From Alphaproteobacteria bacterium (GTDB taxonomy: Bacteria > Pseudomonadota > Alphaproteobacteria > UBA828): DNA of 64,000 nt. The translations under genes and the position numbers were made by a program. This document shows positions 28,097 through 36,916 of this stretch, piece by piece (the stretch's first letter is position 1; each line of letters begins with the position of its first letter). The notes beneath the pieces are model-generated. The model did no database searches and was not told the origin of the DNA. It saw nothing but the letters and a program-made list of their open reading frames with translations. The DNA is taken from assembly GCA_022826345.1 (NCBI GenBank), contig JAJDVB010000106.1, positions 1 to 64,000 of the forward strand, written 5' to 3'.

Positions 28097-28933
28097 ATGA
28101 CACAAGAACATACGATTATCGACACCGATTTGCGCCGGGCCTATGAGACAGACGGTGTCGTATGCCTGCGCAGGGCTTTCGATCCGCACTGGCTGGAGGT
28201 CGCTGCCGACGCCATCGAACAGGGGCGGGCGAATCCCGGCCCGATGTACATCGACTATTCGGCGGAAACAAAGCCCGGCACCTACTGCACGGATTTCTGG
28301 ATCTGGCAGCATGTGCCGGCGATGCGCGCCTTCATTTTCGAATCGCCAGCGGCCGGGTTCGCGGGCGAGGTCATGGACGTCGGCGCCGTGATGCTGGTGA
28401 CGGACAACTGGTTGGTCCGGGAAGCCGGGGCGGTCAACAGGGCGCCTTGGCATCATGACGGGCCCTATTTCGACCTGGACGGGAAATGGTGTGTGCTGTG
28501 GATGGCTCTTGAGCCGGTTGGCCCCGGCGAAGGCATCGTGTTCCTGAAAGGCTCCCACAAGTGGGGGAGGCTCTTCATGCCGGAGAGCTTCGCAGGCACC
28601 GGCCCGAAAGCCGAAGTGCGGGAACCTTACGAGCGAACGCCCGATTTTGCGCAACAACCGGGGCATTGCGTCCCGGTCGAGTACGCCCTGGAACCGGGCG
28701 ATTGCGTGGTGTTCGATGCTCTGACCGTCCATGGCGCTCCCGACGCCAAACCGCAAAAGCACAACAGCCGGCGCCTCACCATGCGCTTTGCGGCAGGCAA
28801 CGCCATCTATCGACGCCGGGGCTCCTGGACCCGTGAGATGACGGACTATTTGGAGCGTGAGTACGGCCTGACCGAAGGCGGGTCCTACCGCTGCGATCTG
28901 CTACCCATTCTGTGGTCGAGGGAAGGCGTCTAG
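28097..28933 (+). CDS. Phytanoyl-CoA dioxygenase (PhyH) family protein
   Basis: A 278-aa Fe(II)/2-oxoglutarate-dependent oxygenase. The facial triad is visible as the H-x-D of WHHDGPYFD (H119, D121) and the distal His in LTVHGAP (H212), with the 2-oxoglutarate-binding Arg in the following SRRLTMRF. The family hydroxylates lipids, amino acids, ectoine and natural-product intermediates, so the substrate is open. The ATG at 28097 is preferred over a longer upstream frame without a ribosome-binding site. It is not in an obvious operon. Confidence 0.85.
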   Translation: MTQEHTIIDTDLRRAYETDGVVCLRRAFDPHWLEVAADAIEQGRANPGPMYIDYSAETKPGTYCTDFWIWQHVPAMRAFIFESPAAGFAGEVMDVGAVMLVTDNWLVREAGAVNRAPWHHDGPYFDLDGKWCVLWMALEPVGPGEGIVFLKGSHKWGRLFMPESFAGTGPKAEVREPYERTPDFAQQPGHCVPVEYALEPGDCVVFDALTVHGAPDAKPQKHNSRRLTMRFAAGNAIYRRRGSWTREMTDYLEREYGLTEGGSYRCDLLPILWSREGV

Positions 28934-29073
28934 CTGCCCGCCCCTCGCCGACGGTCGGATGGTCTCGAGGGCATTGCGCAAGGCCTGTCGGGAATTGGCG
29001 GGCGAAGAGCGGACGCCCCTTTCCGCACATCACGTCACGGGCACACGGCAAACCTGCAATGCTCACCATGGTC

Positions 29074-29132
29074 ACGGCCCGCGTCGCGCGGGACGCGGGC
29101 CGTACCCGCGCGACGGGGGCGGGCGCTTGGGC
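29074..29132. repeat. Palindromic GC-rich intergenic repeat, copy B
   Basis: A perfect 12-base inverted repeat (29074-29085 and 29092-29103, arm ACGGCCCGCGTC) is followed by a tail whose reverse complement (29132-29101) matches 60679-60710 at 31 of 32 positions. It therefore belongs to the same dispersed family as the larger element at 60.7 kb. Confidence 0.65.
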
Positions 29133-29361
29133 ACGACCCAAAGGCGGACCGTTGCTGCGCGATCCCGAGGGCGTCACGCCACGACCATGTACCATCAAAG
29201 TAATTCCTGAACTCGACAAAGATTTCCTCTCCCGATTTGCAGAAATTATGCATCAAACATGAAACAGATTTGAAACAGAACGGCGCGGCCTGTTGCATTA
29301 CTTGTTTTCCTCGTTGAACGGCCGGGGCAGCCATGCACCCTCGACCCGCCACGCGCGCGAC

Positions 29362-29390
29362 TTGACATATCGCCAAGCATTGTGTAGTAT
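29362..29390 (+). promoter_or_regulatory. Sigma70-type promoter for asnB
   Basis: A perfect -35 box TTGACA (29362-29367), a 17-base spacer and a -10 box TAGTAT (29385-29390), lying 116 bases upstream of the asnB start in an AT-rich patch. The 5' leader is about 110 bases long and contains a small dyad immediately after the -10 box, a possible operator. Confidence 0.6.
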
Positions 29391-29506
29391 CAGCATCGCT
29401 GATTTAAAGTAGGAAAAGCATAATAATCGCTATAAATCAGCCTTCTTTTATTTCAAAGTTGACAGGAGTGCGCCGTGCAGACGGCGGCAAGTGAAGAGGT
29501 GTGTCG

Positions 29507-31006
29507 ATGTGCGGATTCGTGTGCCTGTGGCAGCTTGACGATCCGGCGCTGGCTCGACGAATGATCGAGAAGATCGCGCACCGCGGGCCTGACGGATTGG
29601 AAGTCAGGCGCGCCCCGAATGTGCCTGCAGTGATGGCTCACTGCCGCCTCGCGATCATCGGCCCTGAGAGCGGCACTCAGCCGATCTACAGCGATGACGA
29701 TGTTCTTGTTGCCAATGGCGAAATCTACAACCACGCCGATCTGCGCGCGATTCTTGGCGAAGGTGCATTCGAGACGGACAGCGACAGCGAGACGATCCTG
29801 CATCTCTTCCAGTCCGACGGGCCGCGCTGGATCGCCAGGCTGGACGGCATGTTCGCATTCGTTCTCGCCACGCCAGAACGCGTCATCGCCGCCCGCGATC
29901 CGCTCGGCATCAAGCCTCTGTACAAGGCCCGCCTGGACGAAGGGACCGTCTTCGCGTCGGAGTTGAAGGCGTTCGACGATATCGCCGTGAGCGGTGTCGA
30001 AGAAGTCGCCCCAGGCGTCATGTACGACAGCGTCGCCGGGCACCGGGAATGGCACCGCATGCCCCAGGGGGCAGCCGAAACGCTGCCCGACGAAGACCCG
30101 GAACCGATATGGCGGGAGCTGCGGATCGTGCTCGAAGCCGCAGTCCGAAAATGGATGGTCGCCGACGTGGAGGTCGGCTGCTTTCTCTCCGGCGGGCTGG
30201 ATTCGTCGATCATCGCTGCGCTTGCGGCGGGCGCAACCAGCCGTCCTCTGAAGACCTTCTCGGTCGGCATGTCCGGCAGCCCGGATCTGGAGGCGGCACG
30301 ACTCGTCGCCGACCACATCGGCTCCGATCACCACGAGCTCGTCTTCAATGCGGACGACGTGGCCGGGGCCTTGTCGCATGTGATCTACCATCTGGAGAGC
30401 GCGGATGTGGATGTGGTGCGGAGCGCGCTGCCGACCCACTTCGCCACCACGCTTGCGCAGAGACACGTCAAGGCGGTGCTGACGGGCGAGGGGGCGGACG
30501 AGCTTTTCGCCGGTTATCGCTACCACCACGGCTATGCCGGACGTCCGCGTGCCCTCGCCGATGAGATCACACGTTCGCTGGGCGCCATGCACAACATCAA
30601 CCTTCAACGTGTCGATCGTATCACCATGGCCCAGGGACTGGAGGCGAGAACGCCGTTTCTCGATCGCGATCTCATCGAGTACGCCCAATCGATCCCGGCG
30701 TCTCTCAAGATGAAGGTCGTCGACGAGGGCACGCGCGACACAACGGAGAAGTGGGTGCTTCGCAAGGCCTGCGAAGAGTTGCTGCTTGCGGAGGTGGTAT
30801 GGCGCAAGAAGGCTCAGTTCGACGAAGGCAGCGGCACCGTCCGTGCGCTCGAGCAGGTGCTGGCAGAGACTATCGGCTCATCCGGCCCGGTCGATCGAGC
30901 GTGCGAAGGGGAGCTTTACGAAAGAGTAATTCGTGAGCGGTACAAGGATCCCAAGCTTATCTTCGATAACGCCGGAACCTGGAGTGCCGAACGCATAGCC
31001 GCGTAA
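29507..31006 (+). CDS. asnB: Glutamine-hydrolysing asparagine synthetase
   Basis: A 499-aa class II amidotransferase-type asparagine synthetase. ATG 29507 gives MCGFVC, placing the catalytic N-terminal Cys right after Met. The GATase II domain covers about residues 2-190. The synthetase domain begins near 205 and has the PP-loop SGGLDSS and the typical AQGLEARTPFLDRDL. It is shorter than E. coli AsnB (about 554 aa), as in many AsnB subfamilies. Some homologues act in peptide or natural-product amidation; the isolated context favours plain asparagine synthesis. A strong promoter precedes it. Confidence 0.88.
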   Translation: MCGFVCLWQLDDPALARRMIEKIAHRGPDGLEVRRAPNVPAVMAHCRLAIIGPESGTQPIYSDDDVLVANGEIYNHADLRAILGEGAFETDSDSETILHLFQSDGPRWIARLDGMFAFVLATPERVIAARDPLGIKPLYKARLDEGTVFASELKAFDDIAVSGVEEVAPGVMYDSVAGHREWHRMPQGAAETLPDEDPEPIWRELRIVLEAAVRKWMVADVEVGCFLSGGLDSSIIAALAAGATSRPLKTFSVGMSGSPDLEAARLVADHIGSDHHELVFNADDVAGALSHVIYHLESADVDVVRSALPTHFATTLAQRHVKAVLTGEGADELFAGYRYHHGYAGRPRALADEITRSLGAMHNINLQRVDRITMAQGLEARTPFLDRDLIEYAQSIPASLKMKVVDEGTRDTTEKWVLRKACEELLLAEVVWRKKAQFDEGSGTVRALEQVLAETIGSSGPVDRACEGELYERVIRERYKDPKLIFDNAGTWSAERIAA

Positions 31007-31176
31007 CCGGGATCGTGCTCTGCGCCTCAACGCGTCGATTGAGGGGGACTCGAAAGCTGATCGTTTCGGCATCTGACGCTTCCAACCCACCATCCTGGAC
31101 ACGCATGACATGCTTCCTGCACTTCCCGTCAAGGCTGGAGCGACGACAGAAAGGAGACGAGTAAAACCAAATGAAA

Positions 31177-31830
31177 TCAAGCGATGCCCATGATGGCAAA
31201 GTCTCGATGGATCACCCGCGCCATGTGTGTTTCTAGCCAGTCCGGCCGGGCGCACAAGCTGGAAAAGCCGCAGCGGCCGACCTGGCGCCCGACCTGGGCC
31301 ACGACATGGCCGATGCCCTCCGCCTCCAGCTGCTGGGGAAACGGTCCCTGTTGCTGGACGTACTGGCCCACGCCGTCGCGAAAGGCGCGGTCGATCTCCG
31401 AGGCGTTGCCTGGATGGATCGCCTTCAGCGCGCCGTAATCGATACCCGCCTTGTGGCAGGCAAACTTGAACATGGCGAGCGGCTGGCCGCCGCCAAACAG
31501 CACGACCTCGGCGCCCTCCAGCTTCCGCCAGTCGAAATTGGGGTCCGGCGCCCGCCCGGTGAGGAAAAAGCCATCCATCTCGTTGATCTGGGCGAAGTGG
31601 ACGACGCCGGGGTCCTCGCCCTTCGACAGCGGCACAAAGGCCTGGCTGGGCGCCGACTGCACGACATGGGCGGAGCCTTCCCTCAGAGCCGCGATGGCGG
31701 AACCTCCCGGCGGCGCGACCGACCAGTCCGCCTCCAGCCCCTCCTCGGCCAGGAATCCGCCGGCCATCGTCGCGATCAGTGGCGAATAGAAGGCCGAGAA
31801 CAGGGTGAACTGGATGTCGATACGAGTCAT
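31177..31830 (-). CDS. Short NMT1/THI5-like (ABC substrate-binding) protein, probably truncated
   Basis: A 217-aa protein with the fold of NMT1/SsuA-type binding proteins (FTLFSAFYSPLIATMAGGFL, EEGLEADW, then GSAIAALREGSAHVVQSAPS). There is no signal peptide, and the C-terminal lobe stops at about two thirds of the usual 300-plus residues, shortly after PDWLETHMARVIH. It may be a truncated or cytoplasmic derivative. The start overlaps the FAH-family stop by four bases (ATGA), so it is translated with it. Confidence 0.7.
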   Translation of the reverse strand: MTRIDIQFTLFSAFYSPLIATMAGGFLAEEGLEADWSVAPPGGSAIAALREGSAHVVQSAPSQAFVPLSKGEDPGVVHFAQINEMDGFFLTGRAPDPNFDWRKLEGAEVVLFGGGQPLAMFKFACHKAGIDYGALKAIHPGNASEIDRAFRDGVGQYVQQQGPFPQQLEAEGIGHVVAQVGRQVGRCGFSSLCARPDWLETHMARVIHRDFAIMGIA

Positions 31831-32819
31831 CGGCGGCGCTCCTTCGAATGCCCGGATCGCACGACCCTGGCGCGCAGGCGGCCGATGCCTTCGATCTCAT
31901 TGGTGACCACATCGCCGACCTTGAGATAGCCGTCTGCGAGCGCGATATCTTCGCGCCCGCTCCGGGCACCGCGCCCGCCCAGCTCGGGATCGGTTCCCCA
32001 CGCGGTTCCGCCCGGCGTGCCCGTCGAAATCACCGAACCCGGTTTCAGGGTGACGAAGCCCGAAAAGAAATGGACCAGCTCCCGGACGTTCCAGATCATC
32101 ATCGCGGTGGTGTTGTTCTGGCGCAGCTCGTCGTTGACCCAGGTGCGGAGCGCCAGCTTCTGCGGGTTGCCGAGCTCGTCCGTCGTGACGATGCAGGGGC
32201 CGAGCGGCGCGGAGGTGTCGAAGTTCTTGCCGGGGCCGAGCGCGTATTGCGAGGTGCCGTCGGGCCGCATCTTGACCTGACGGTCGCGGGCCGTGACGTC
32301 GTTCATGACGGTGAAACCGAATATGTGCTTCATCGCATCCCTCTTGGCGATGTGACGCCCGCCCTTGCCGATGACGATCGCAAGCTCGGTTTCGTAGTCC
32401 AGCTTCCGGGTGATCTTCGGCTCGTAGACGATGTCGTCGTACGGGCCGTTGGCGCATTGCTGGAGCTTGATGAAGAACTCAGGTTCCTTGCCCTCGACCA
32501 CCGGCTTCTCGTCCCGATGATCCCAGTAGTTCTCTCCCGAACACAGGATGACCGCGGGCTCTACGGGCGCGAACAGCGTGGCTCGGGCCAGGCTACGGCG
32601 GCCCTTGCCGCTGCCGCGGCTTTCGCGGATCGCCTTGCGCGCGAGGCGCAATCCCCGATCCCCGGATTCGATGAAAGAGATCGTGTCGGTGAGCGCGTCG
32701 CGGTCCCGCGCGGCGAGCTTGCGCTGGCCGCCCAGCGCATCGATCGGGTCGACCAGCGCCTTGTCATCCCCCACCGCGAGCCGTCGCGCCGTCCCCTTCT
32801 TGTAGTTGTAGATGCGCAT
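31827..32819 (-). CDS. Fumarylacetoacetate hydrolase (FAH) family protein
   Basis: A 330-aa member of the FAH superfamily. The metal-binding core includes the acidic ligand in LDYETELAIVIGKGG, the segment NDVTARDRQ, and the conserved closing STGTPGGTAWGTD. The family covers hydrolases, decarboxylases and isomerases of 2-keto acids in aromatic degradation. The substrate is not defined here. The ribosome-binding site GGGAGGCACCC precedes ATG 32819. It forms a two-gene unit with the NMT1-like gene. Confidence 0.85.
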   Translation of the reverse strand: MRIYNYKKGTARRLAVGDDKALVDPIDALGGQRKLAARDRDALTDTISFIESGDRGLRLARKAIRESRGSGKGRRSLARATLFAPVEPAVILCSGENYWDHRDEKPVVEGKEPEFFIKLQQCANGPYDDIVYEPKITRKLDYETELAIVIGKGGRHIAKRDAMKHIFGFTVMNDVTARDRQVKMRPDGTSQYALGPGKNFDTSAPLGPCIVTTDELGNPQKLALRTWVNDELRQNNTTAMMIWNVRELVHFFSGFVTLKPGSVISTGTPGGTAWGTDPELGGRGARSGREDIALADGYLKVGDVVTNEIEGIGRLRARVVRSGHSKERRR

Positions 32820-32908
32820 GGGTGCCTCCCTGATTGGCTCGCGTCGATGTCGAGATCGGGGCCGGTTTCCACCTTACCTGCGGTCGCGAGCGACTGGCTA
32901 TCGACTTT

Positions 32909-34099
32909 TTAAACTGGAGGTGTCTCGACCCGATTAATGCGAGTACCATCGAAAGGCTTTCTTTTTCCTTTTGGAAGATCGAACGCCACTCTGCCTTGAG
33001 ATCGCATCTCAAGCAGAAGATCCTTGAATTGCGTCAAGCGTATTGGCACTGCCTCCATTACATCGATAGCTACATCCTCGAATAACAATGGATTTACCTC
33101 CGAAAGCCTATTGAGTACAAACTCCTGTGCCTCTTTCTGAAATCGCGGGCAACCGATACCGGCACTACCTTGCTCCCACAACGCGATCTCTTCATCCGAA
33201 AACAACGTAGCAAAACTCTTTTCCTCCCGTTGAATTCGCTGGCGTATCTCTATCTGCCTCTTCTCCACTTCTTTCTGGGCATCTCGGAACACACTAACAC
33301 CGTGGGCGGAACGCGTTCCCAGTAAAAGTCGCATCTTTACGCGATTTTCCCTAGGCTTGAGGATTGGGAAGTCTGGGATATATTGAGCGACCCTCTCCCT
33401 CTTCATCCGCTTCTTCAGCAAATGTAGAACACGTTTCTCATTGCTCCAGTCCCTTGGTAAGGCATCGAACTCGTCTTTCCAGTCGGGCGCTGCCAAAAAG
33501 CGACCAACTGATCTCGATACACCTTCGTAACCGACATGGCGGTTTATGTTCTCAGCCATGAAGTTGAACAACACTTCCCCATGGCGCTGACTGAGGAATT
33601 TGAGCACCGGTGCAGAATTAATATTCCACCCGGTCGGATCGATGAATGTAAACGTGAAGCCACCTTTACACGCAGCGGCGACGCTATCGAGATTGTCTTC
33701 GAAAGTACCGGGAAAAACATGAATCTCGAAGGTGTGCTTCTTCTTCGCGTAACTCCGAAGCTTATCTGCAGATTGCCGGTTTCTTTCGCAAAAGCAGAAC
33801 CGCACTTTGAGGCCGAGCAGCCCTCTGCGCACCAAAGCTACCCGTACACCCTCTAAGGTATTGAGGGCTTGATTGAAGGAGGCATCTGAGTAGTCAGATT
33901 CATCTGCGACCCTCCATGGACCTGCAAACGCATCCACAAAATTAAATATTGGTGTGCTACCTTGAAGAGTCTTGAAAGCGGCCATTTCAAGATATTGCGT
34001 CAAAAACTGTGCTTTATGTAGGACTGTTCTCGCCCTTTGTAGTGTTCTTGGTGATTCGTCATTCTGAACACTGCTCCAGTGACCTATCCAAGATTTCAT
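32909..34099 (-). CDS. Three-Cys-motif partner protein (TcmP)
   Basis: A 396-aa protein matching the TcmP family, the usual neighbour of three-Cys-motif (Gp37/Gp68) proteins. It reads like a Rossmann methyltransferase-type core: NFVDAFAGPWRV (motif I-like, about residues 49-60), an acidic FCERN (motif II-like) and FTFIDPTGWN (motif IV-like), followed by a helical C-terminal half. The DNA is less GC-rich than the surroundings. The start is uncertain: ATG 34099 overlaps the upstream gene by 41 bases, and no closer standard start codon keeps the N-terminal helix. Catalytic activity is not proven for the family. Confidence 0.75.
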   Translation of the reverse strand: MKSWIGHWSSVQNDESPRTLQRARTVLHKAQFLTQYLEMAAFKTLQGSTPIFNFVDAFAGPWRVADESDYSDASFNQALNTLEGVRVALVRRGLLGLKVRFCFCERNRQSADKLRSYAKKKHTFEIHVFPGTFEDNLDSVAAACKGGFTFTFIDPTGWNINSAPVLKFLSQRHGEVLFNFMAENINRHVGYEGVSRSVGRFLAAPDWKDEFDALPRDWSNEKRVLHLLKKRMKRERVAQYIPDFPILKPRENRVKMRLLLGTRSAHGVSVFRDAQKEVEKRQIEIRQRIQREEKSFATLFSDEEIALWEQGSAGIGCPRFQKEAQEFVLNRLSEVNPLLFEDVAIDVMEAVPIRLTQFKDLLLEMRSQGRVAFDLPKGKRKPFDGTRINRVETPPV

Positions 34100-34829
34100 C
34101 CGGTACGATGTGCCAAGGAAACTCGCTCCACTCTTCTCCGTCGAGCAGTCGCCCCCCTGATTTGGGCCGATGTCCGCCCCATTGCTTGAAAAAGAAAGGG
34201 ATCCTTCGAGCCACGCAATGGTTCCTGATTTGACGTACCCAGTCCGCATCCATGGGCCGCGCCCCTGGGCCGCTCTCGCCGCCCACGATGGCCCAATGAA
34301 TGCCGTCGAGATCGAGCTGATCGATTGGTCCAATCAGAGGCTCCAACGACAGGAAGCGCACTCGCGCCGCGGTATCTCCCAGATGGCGGACTCGCGAGAG
34401 CTTGGTGCCGTCCTCGACCGAGACTCCCATCCAGATGTGGGCGGGCGCCGGTCGGTCCGCGTAGCGGATGTTTACGTAATTGCGCATGCGAGAACTGCGC
34501 TTGGTCAGAACCTGAAACACATGCCAATCGGCACTCTCCATGGTTTCAAAAACCGCATCGACGAACGGGCGCGGTACATTCTTGTGAAAGAGGTCACTCA
34601 TCGAGTTCACGAAGATCATCCGCGGTCGACGCCACGCGATCGGCTGTTTCAATCGCTCCGGTCGCAGCGTCAGGTCAAAGCCGTGCTCGAATGGATGGCC
34701 CGTTACCCCCCGAAACCGCTCGGAGAATCGCTCGGCGTAGCAGTGATCGCACCCGGCGCTGATCTTGGTGCACCCCGTCACCGGGTTCCAAGTCGCGTCG
34801 GTCCACTCGATTGCTGTGCTATCGGCCAT
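34059..34829 (-). CDS. Phage Gp37/Gp68-family three-Cys-motif protein (DUF5131)
   Basis: A 256-aa protein of the Gp37/Gp68 (DUF5131) family. It has the family's three-Cys motif near the N-terminus, TGCTKISAGCDHCYAE (C-x6-C-x2-C), the segment FVNSMSDLFH, VLTKRS, and the GGESGPGARPM glycine motif. The Cys set resembles radical-SAM cluster ligands. Its gene is followed by the overlapping TcmP partner. Such pairs occur in phages, mobile elements and defence islands; the reaction is unknown. It sits alone between housekeeping genes, so lateral transfer is likely. Confidence 0.85.
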   Translation of the reverse strand: MADSTAIEWTDATWNPVTGCTKISAGCDHCYAERFSERFRGVTGHPFEHGFDLTLRPERLKQPIAWRRPRMIFVNSMSDLFHKNVPRPFVDAVFETMESADWHVFQVLTKRSSRMRNYVNIRYADRPAPAHIWMGVSVEDGTKLSRVRHLGDTAARVRFLSLEPLIGPIDQLDLDGIHWAIVGGESGPGARPMDADWVRQIRNHCVARRIPFFFKQWGGHRPKSGGRLLDGEEWSEFPWHIVPDEILDRSLEQCSE

Positions 34830-34902
34830 GACCCTACTCTAGAACACAACAAGAACACAAGCAACTGCCACCGCGACGAACTCCTTCCCACAGCAACCCG
34901 CC

Positions 34903-36075
34903 TCAATACCCCCGCGCCATGCCGAGGTCGTGGACGGCGATGTAGTTGAGGATCATCTCCTCCGAGATCGGCGCGAAGCGGAAGAGGCGCGCGTCGCGCC
35001 AGAGCCGCTCCAGGTGCATCTCCTTGGCGTAGCCCATGCCGCCCATGGTCTGCATCGCGCGCTCCAGCCCCTCCGCCGCCGCCTGGGCGGCGATGAGCTT
35101 GGCCATGTTGGCCTCCGCACCGTAGGGCAGGCCCGCGTCGTGCAAGGCAGCGGCCTTGTGGTTCATCACCGCGGCGCACTCGATCTCCGCCTTGGCCTGG
35201 GCCAGCGGAAATTGCAGTCCCTGGTATGAGGAGATCGGCCGCTCGCCGAAGACACGACGCTCGTTGGCGTAGTCGACTGCGAGCCTGAGCGCGAGCCGCA
35301 TCGTGCCGACCAGGCCGGCAGTGGTGACGATGCGCTCGGTGTTGAGCACGTCGAGCAGCTCCTTCCAGCCGCCGTGGAGCGTGCCGACCAACTCGTCGCC
35401 CGCCACCGGCGTGTTCTCGAAATAGACGTTGCTCGCCGGCACGCAATGGGTGCCGGCTTTCTCGATGGTGGAATGGCTGAGCCCGTCGCGCTCCACGTCG
35501 ATGAGGAAGAGCGAGATGCCGTCGGTGCGGCGCTCGGACTCCTCGACCTTCTTGGTGCGGGCCACCACCAGCATCTTGTCCGCCGTTGGCACCGCCGAGA
35601 TCCAGATCTTGCGCCCGTTGAGGCGCCAGCCGTTACCGTGGGCCTCGGCGAAGGTGCGGAGCTCCAGGCTGTTGGTGCCGGCGTCCGGCTCGGTGAGCGC
35701 CATGCAGCTCTGAATTTGGCCGGCGATGAGCGGCGGCAGCAGGTCGCGGCGCATTGCTTCCGAGCCGTAGCGCGCGATGGCGACGCCGCCGAAGACCGGG
35801 TTCACCATGAAGATCTGGGCGAGCGTCGAGCCCGCGCCCGCCTCGCAGAGCGCCTCGATCACCAGCGCCTGGTCGAGCATCCCGAGCCCGGCGCCGCCGT
35901 GCTCCTCCGGCAGCGCGATGCCCCCGAAGCCTGCGTCGCAGATCGCCTGCCACATCGCGCTCGGATAGGCGCCCTGCCGGTCCAGCGCGCGCCAGTAGTC
36001 GAGGCCGTACGCGGCGCCGATGCGCCGCGCCGTCTCGAGCATCAGCGCCTGTTCCTCGGTGAGCTGGACGTTCAC
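34903..36075 (-). CDS. Acyl-CoA dehydrogenase family protein
   Basis: A 390-aa flavoprotein with the standard acyl-CoA dehydrogenase layout: N-terminal helical domain, the middle beta barrel (LTEPDAGTNSLELRT, ISAVPTADKMLVVA), and the C-terminal helical bundle (RIVTTAGLVGTMRLAL, QTMGGMGYAKE). FAD-dependent alpha,beta-dehydrogenation of an acyl-CoA is expected. The start is GTG 36075, 3 bases after the enoyl-CoA hydratase stop, and both belong to a thiolase-hydratase-dehydrogenase operon. The catalytic Glu cannot be placed confidently by eye. Confidence 0.87.
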   Translation of the reverse strand: MNVQLTEEQALMLETARRIGAAYGLDYWRALDRQGAYPSAMWQAICDAGFGGIALPEEHGGAGLGMLDQALVIEALCEAGAGSTLAQIFMVNPVFGGVAIARYGSEAMRRDLLPPLIAGQIQSCMALTEPDAGTNSLELRTFAEAHGNGWRLNGRKIWISAVPTADKMLVVARTKKVEESERRTDGISLFLIDVERDGLSHSTIEKAGTHCVPASNVYFENTPVAGDELVGTLHGGWKELLDVLNTERIVTTAGLVGTMRLALRLAVDYANERRVFGERPISSYQGLQFPLAQAKAEIECAAVMNHKAAALHDAGLPYGAEANMAKLIAAQAAAEGLERAMQTMGGMGYAKEMHLERLWRDARLFRFAPISEEMILNYIAVHDLGMARGY

Positions 36076-36078
36076 CGC

Positions 36079-36861
36079 TCAGGCGCCCTTGAAGCTGGCC
36101 TTGCGCTTCTCGAGGAACGCCTGGCAGCCCTCGTGCGCGTCCTCGCTGTCGAGCACCAGCGAGATCATGGCCTGCTCGTGGGCGAGCGCCGCCGGCAGCG
36201 GCATGTCGGCGCCGGCATCGATGGTGCGCTTGAGCAGGCGCAGCACGAGCGGCGACTTGTCCGCGATCTTCTCAGCAAGCGCGAGCGCCGCCTCCATCAG
36301 CTTGTCGGGTTCGACCACCCGATTGGCGAGCCCGAGCGCCACCGCCTCATCGGCGCCGATGGGCGCGCCGGAGAACATCATCTCCTTGGCGCGGCAGAGC
36401 GGGATCTGGCGGATCAGGCGCTGCGAGCCGCCGGCGCCGGGGAAGAGCCCGAGATTGATCTCGGGCACCCCGATCTTCGCCGCTGCAGACAGCACCCTGA
36501 TGTCGGTGGAGAGCATCAGCTCCGCGCCGCCGCCGAGCGCGAAGCCGTTGACCGCGGCTATCGTTGGCTTGTCCAGGGTCTCGATCCGGCGGAAGAGGCG
36601 ATGAATCGGCGCCGCGAACTCCTCGTAGTGGGCGAGGCCCCGGCGCGAGTCGAGATCGGCGATGTCGCCGCCGGCCACGAAGGCCCGGCCCGCGCCGGTG
36701 AGCACCACGACCCGCACCGCCTCGTCCGCCTCCACCCGGCTCACGGCGTCGTCGAGCGCGCCGCAGGTCGCCACGTCGAGCGCGTTAAGCCGCTCCGGCC
36801 GGTTGATGGTGATGACCCCTGCCCGGCCCGCGGTATCGACCAGCACGGCGCTCTCGCTCAT
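36079..36861 (-). CDS. Enoyl-CoA hydratase/isomerase
   Basis: A 260-aa crotonase. The oxyanion-hole regions are visible: AFVAGGDIADLD (about 58-69) and NGFALGGGAELML (about 97-109). The catalytic-loop region reads VPEINLGLFPGAGGSQRL. ATG 36861 follows GGGAGAAGGG and begins MSESAVLVDTAG; an upstream frame extension overlapping the thiolase is rejected. It hydrates 2-enoyl-CoA in a beta-oxidation-like pathway with its operon partners. Confidence 0.88.
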   Translation of the reverse strand: MSESAVLVDTAGRAGVITINRPERLNALDVATCGALDDAVSRVEADEAVRVVVLTGAGRAFVAGGDIADLDSRRGLAHYEEFAAPIHRLFRRIETLDKPTIAAVNGFALGGGAELMLSTDIRVLSAAAKIGVPEINLGLFPGAGGSQRLIRQIPLCRAKEMMFSGAPIGADEAVALGLANRVVEPDKLMEAALALAEKIADKSPLVLRLLKRTIDAGADMPLPAALAHEQAMISLVLDSEDAHEGCQAFLEKRKASFKGA

Positions 36862-36916
36862 GCCCTTCTCCCTAATTCCTGTTCGGTGTTGCGTGGAAAC
36901 GGCCGAGGCCGCCCCG

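Larger units (their letters stand above)
28934..29506. other. Intergenic region carrying repeat copy B and the asnB promoter
   Basis: There are 573 bases between PhyH and asnB. They contain the palindromic repeat copy B (29074-29132) and, nearer asnB, an AT-rich stretch with a sigma70-type promoter (29362-29390) followed by a short dyad ATCAGC-ATC-GCTGAT (about 29390-29404). No coding gene is supported here. Confidence 0.5.
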
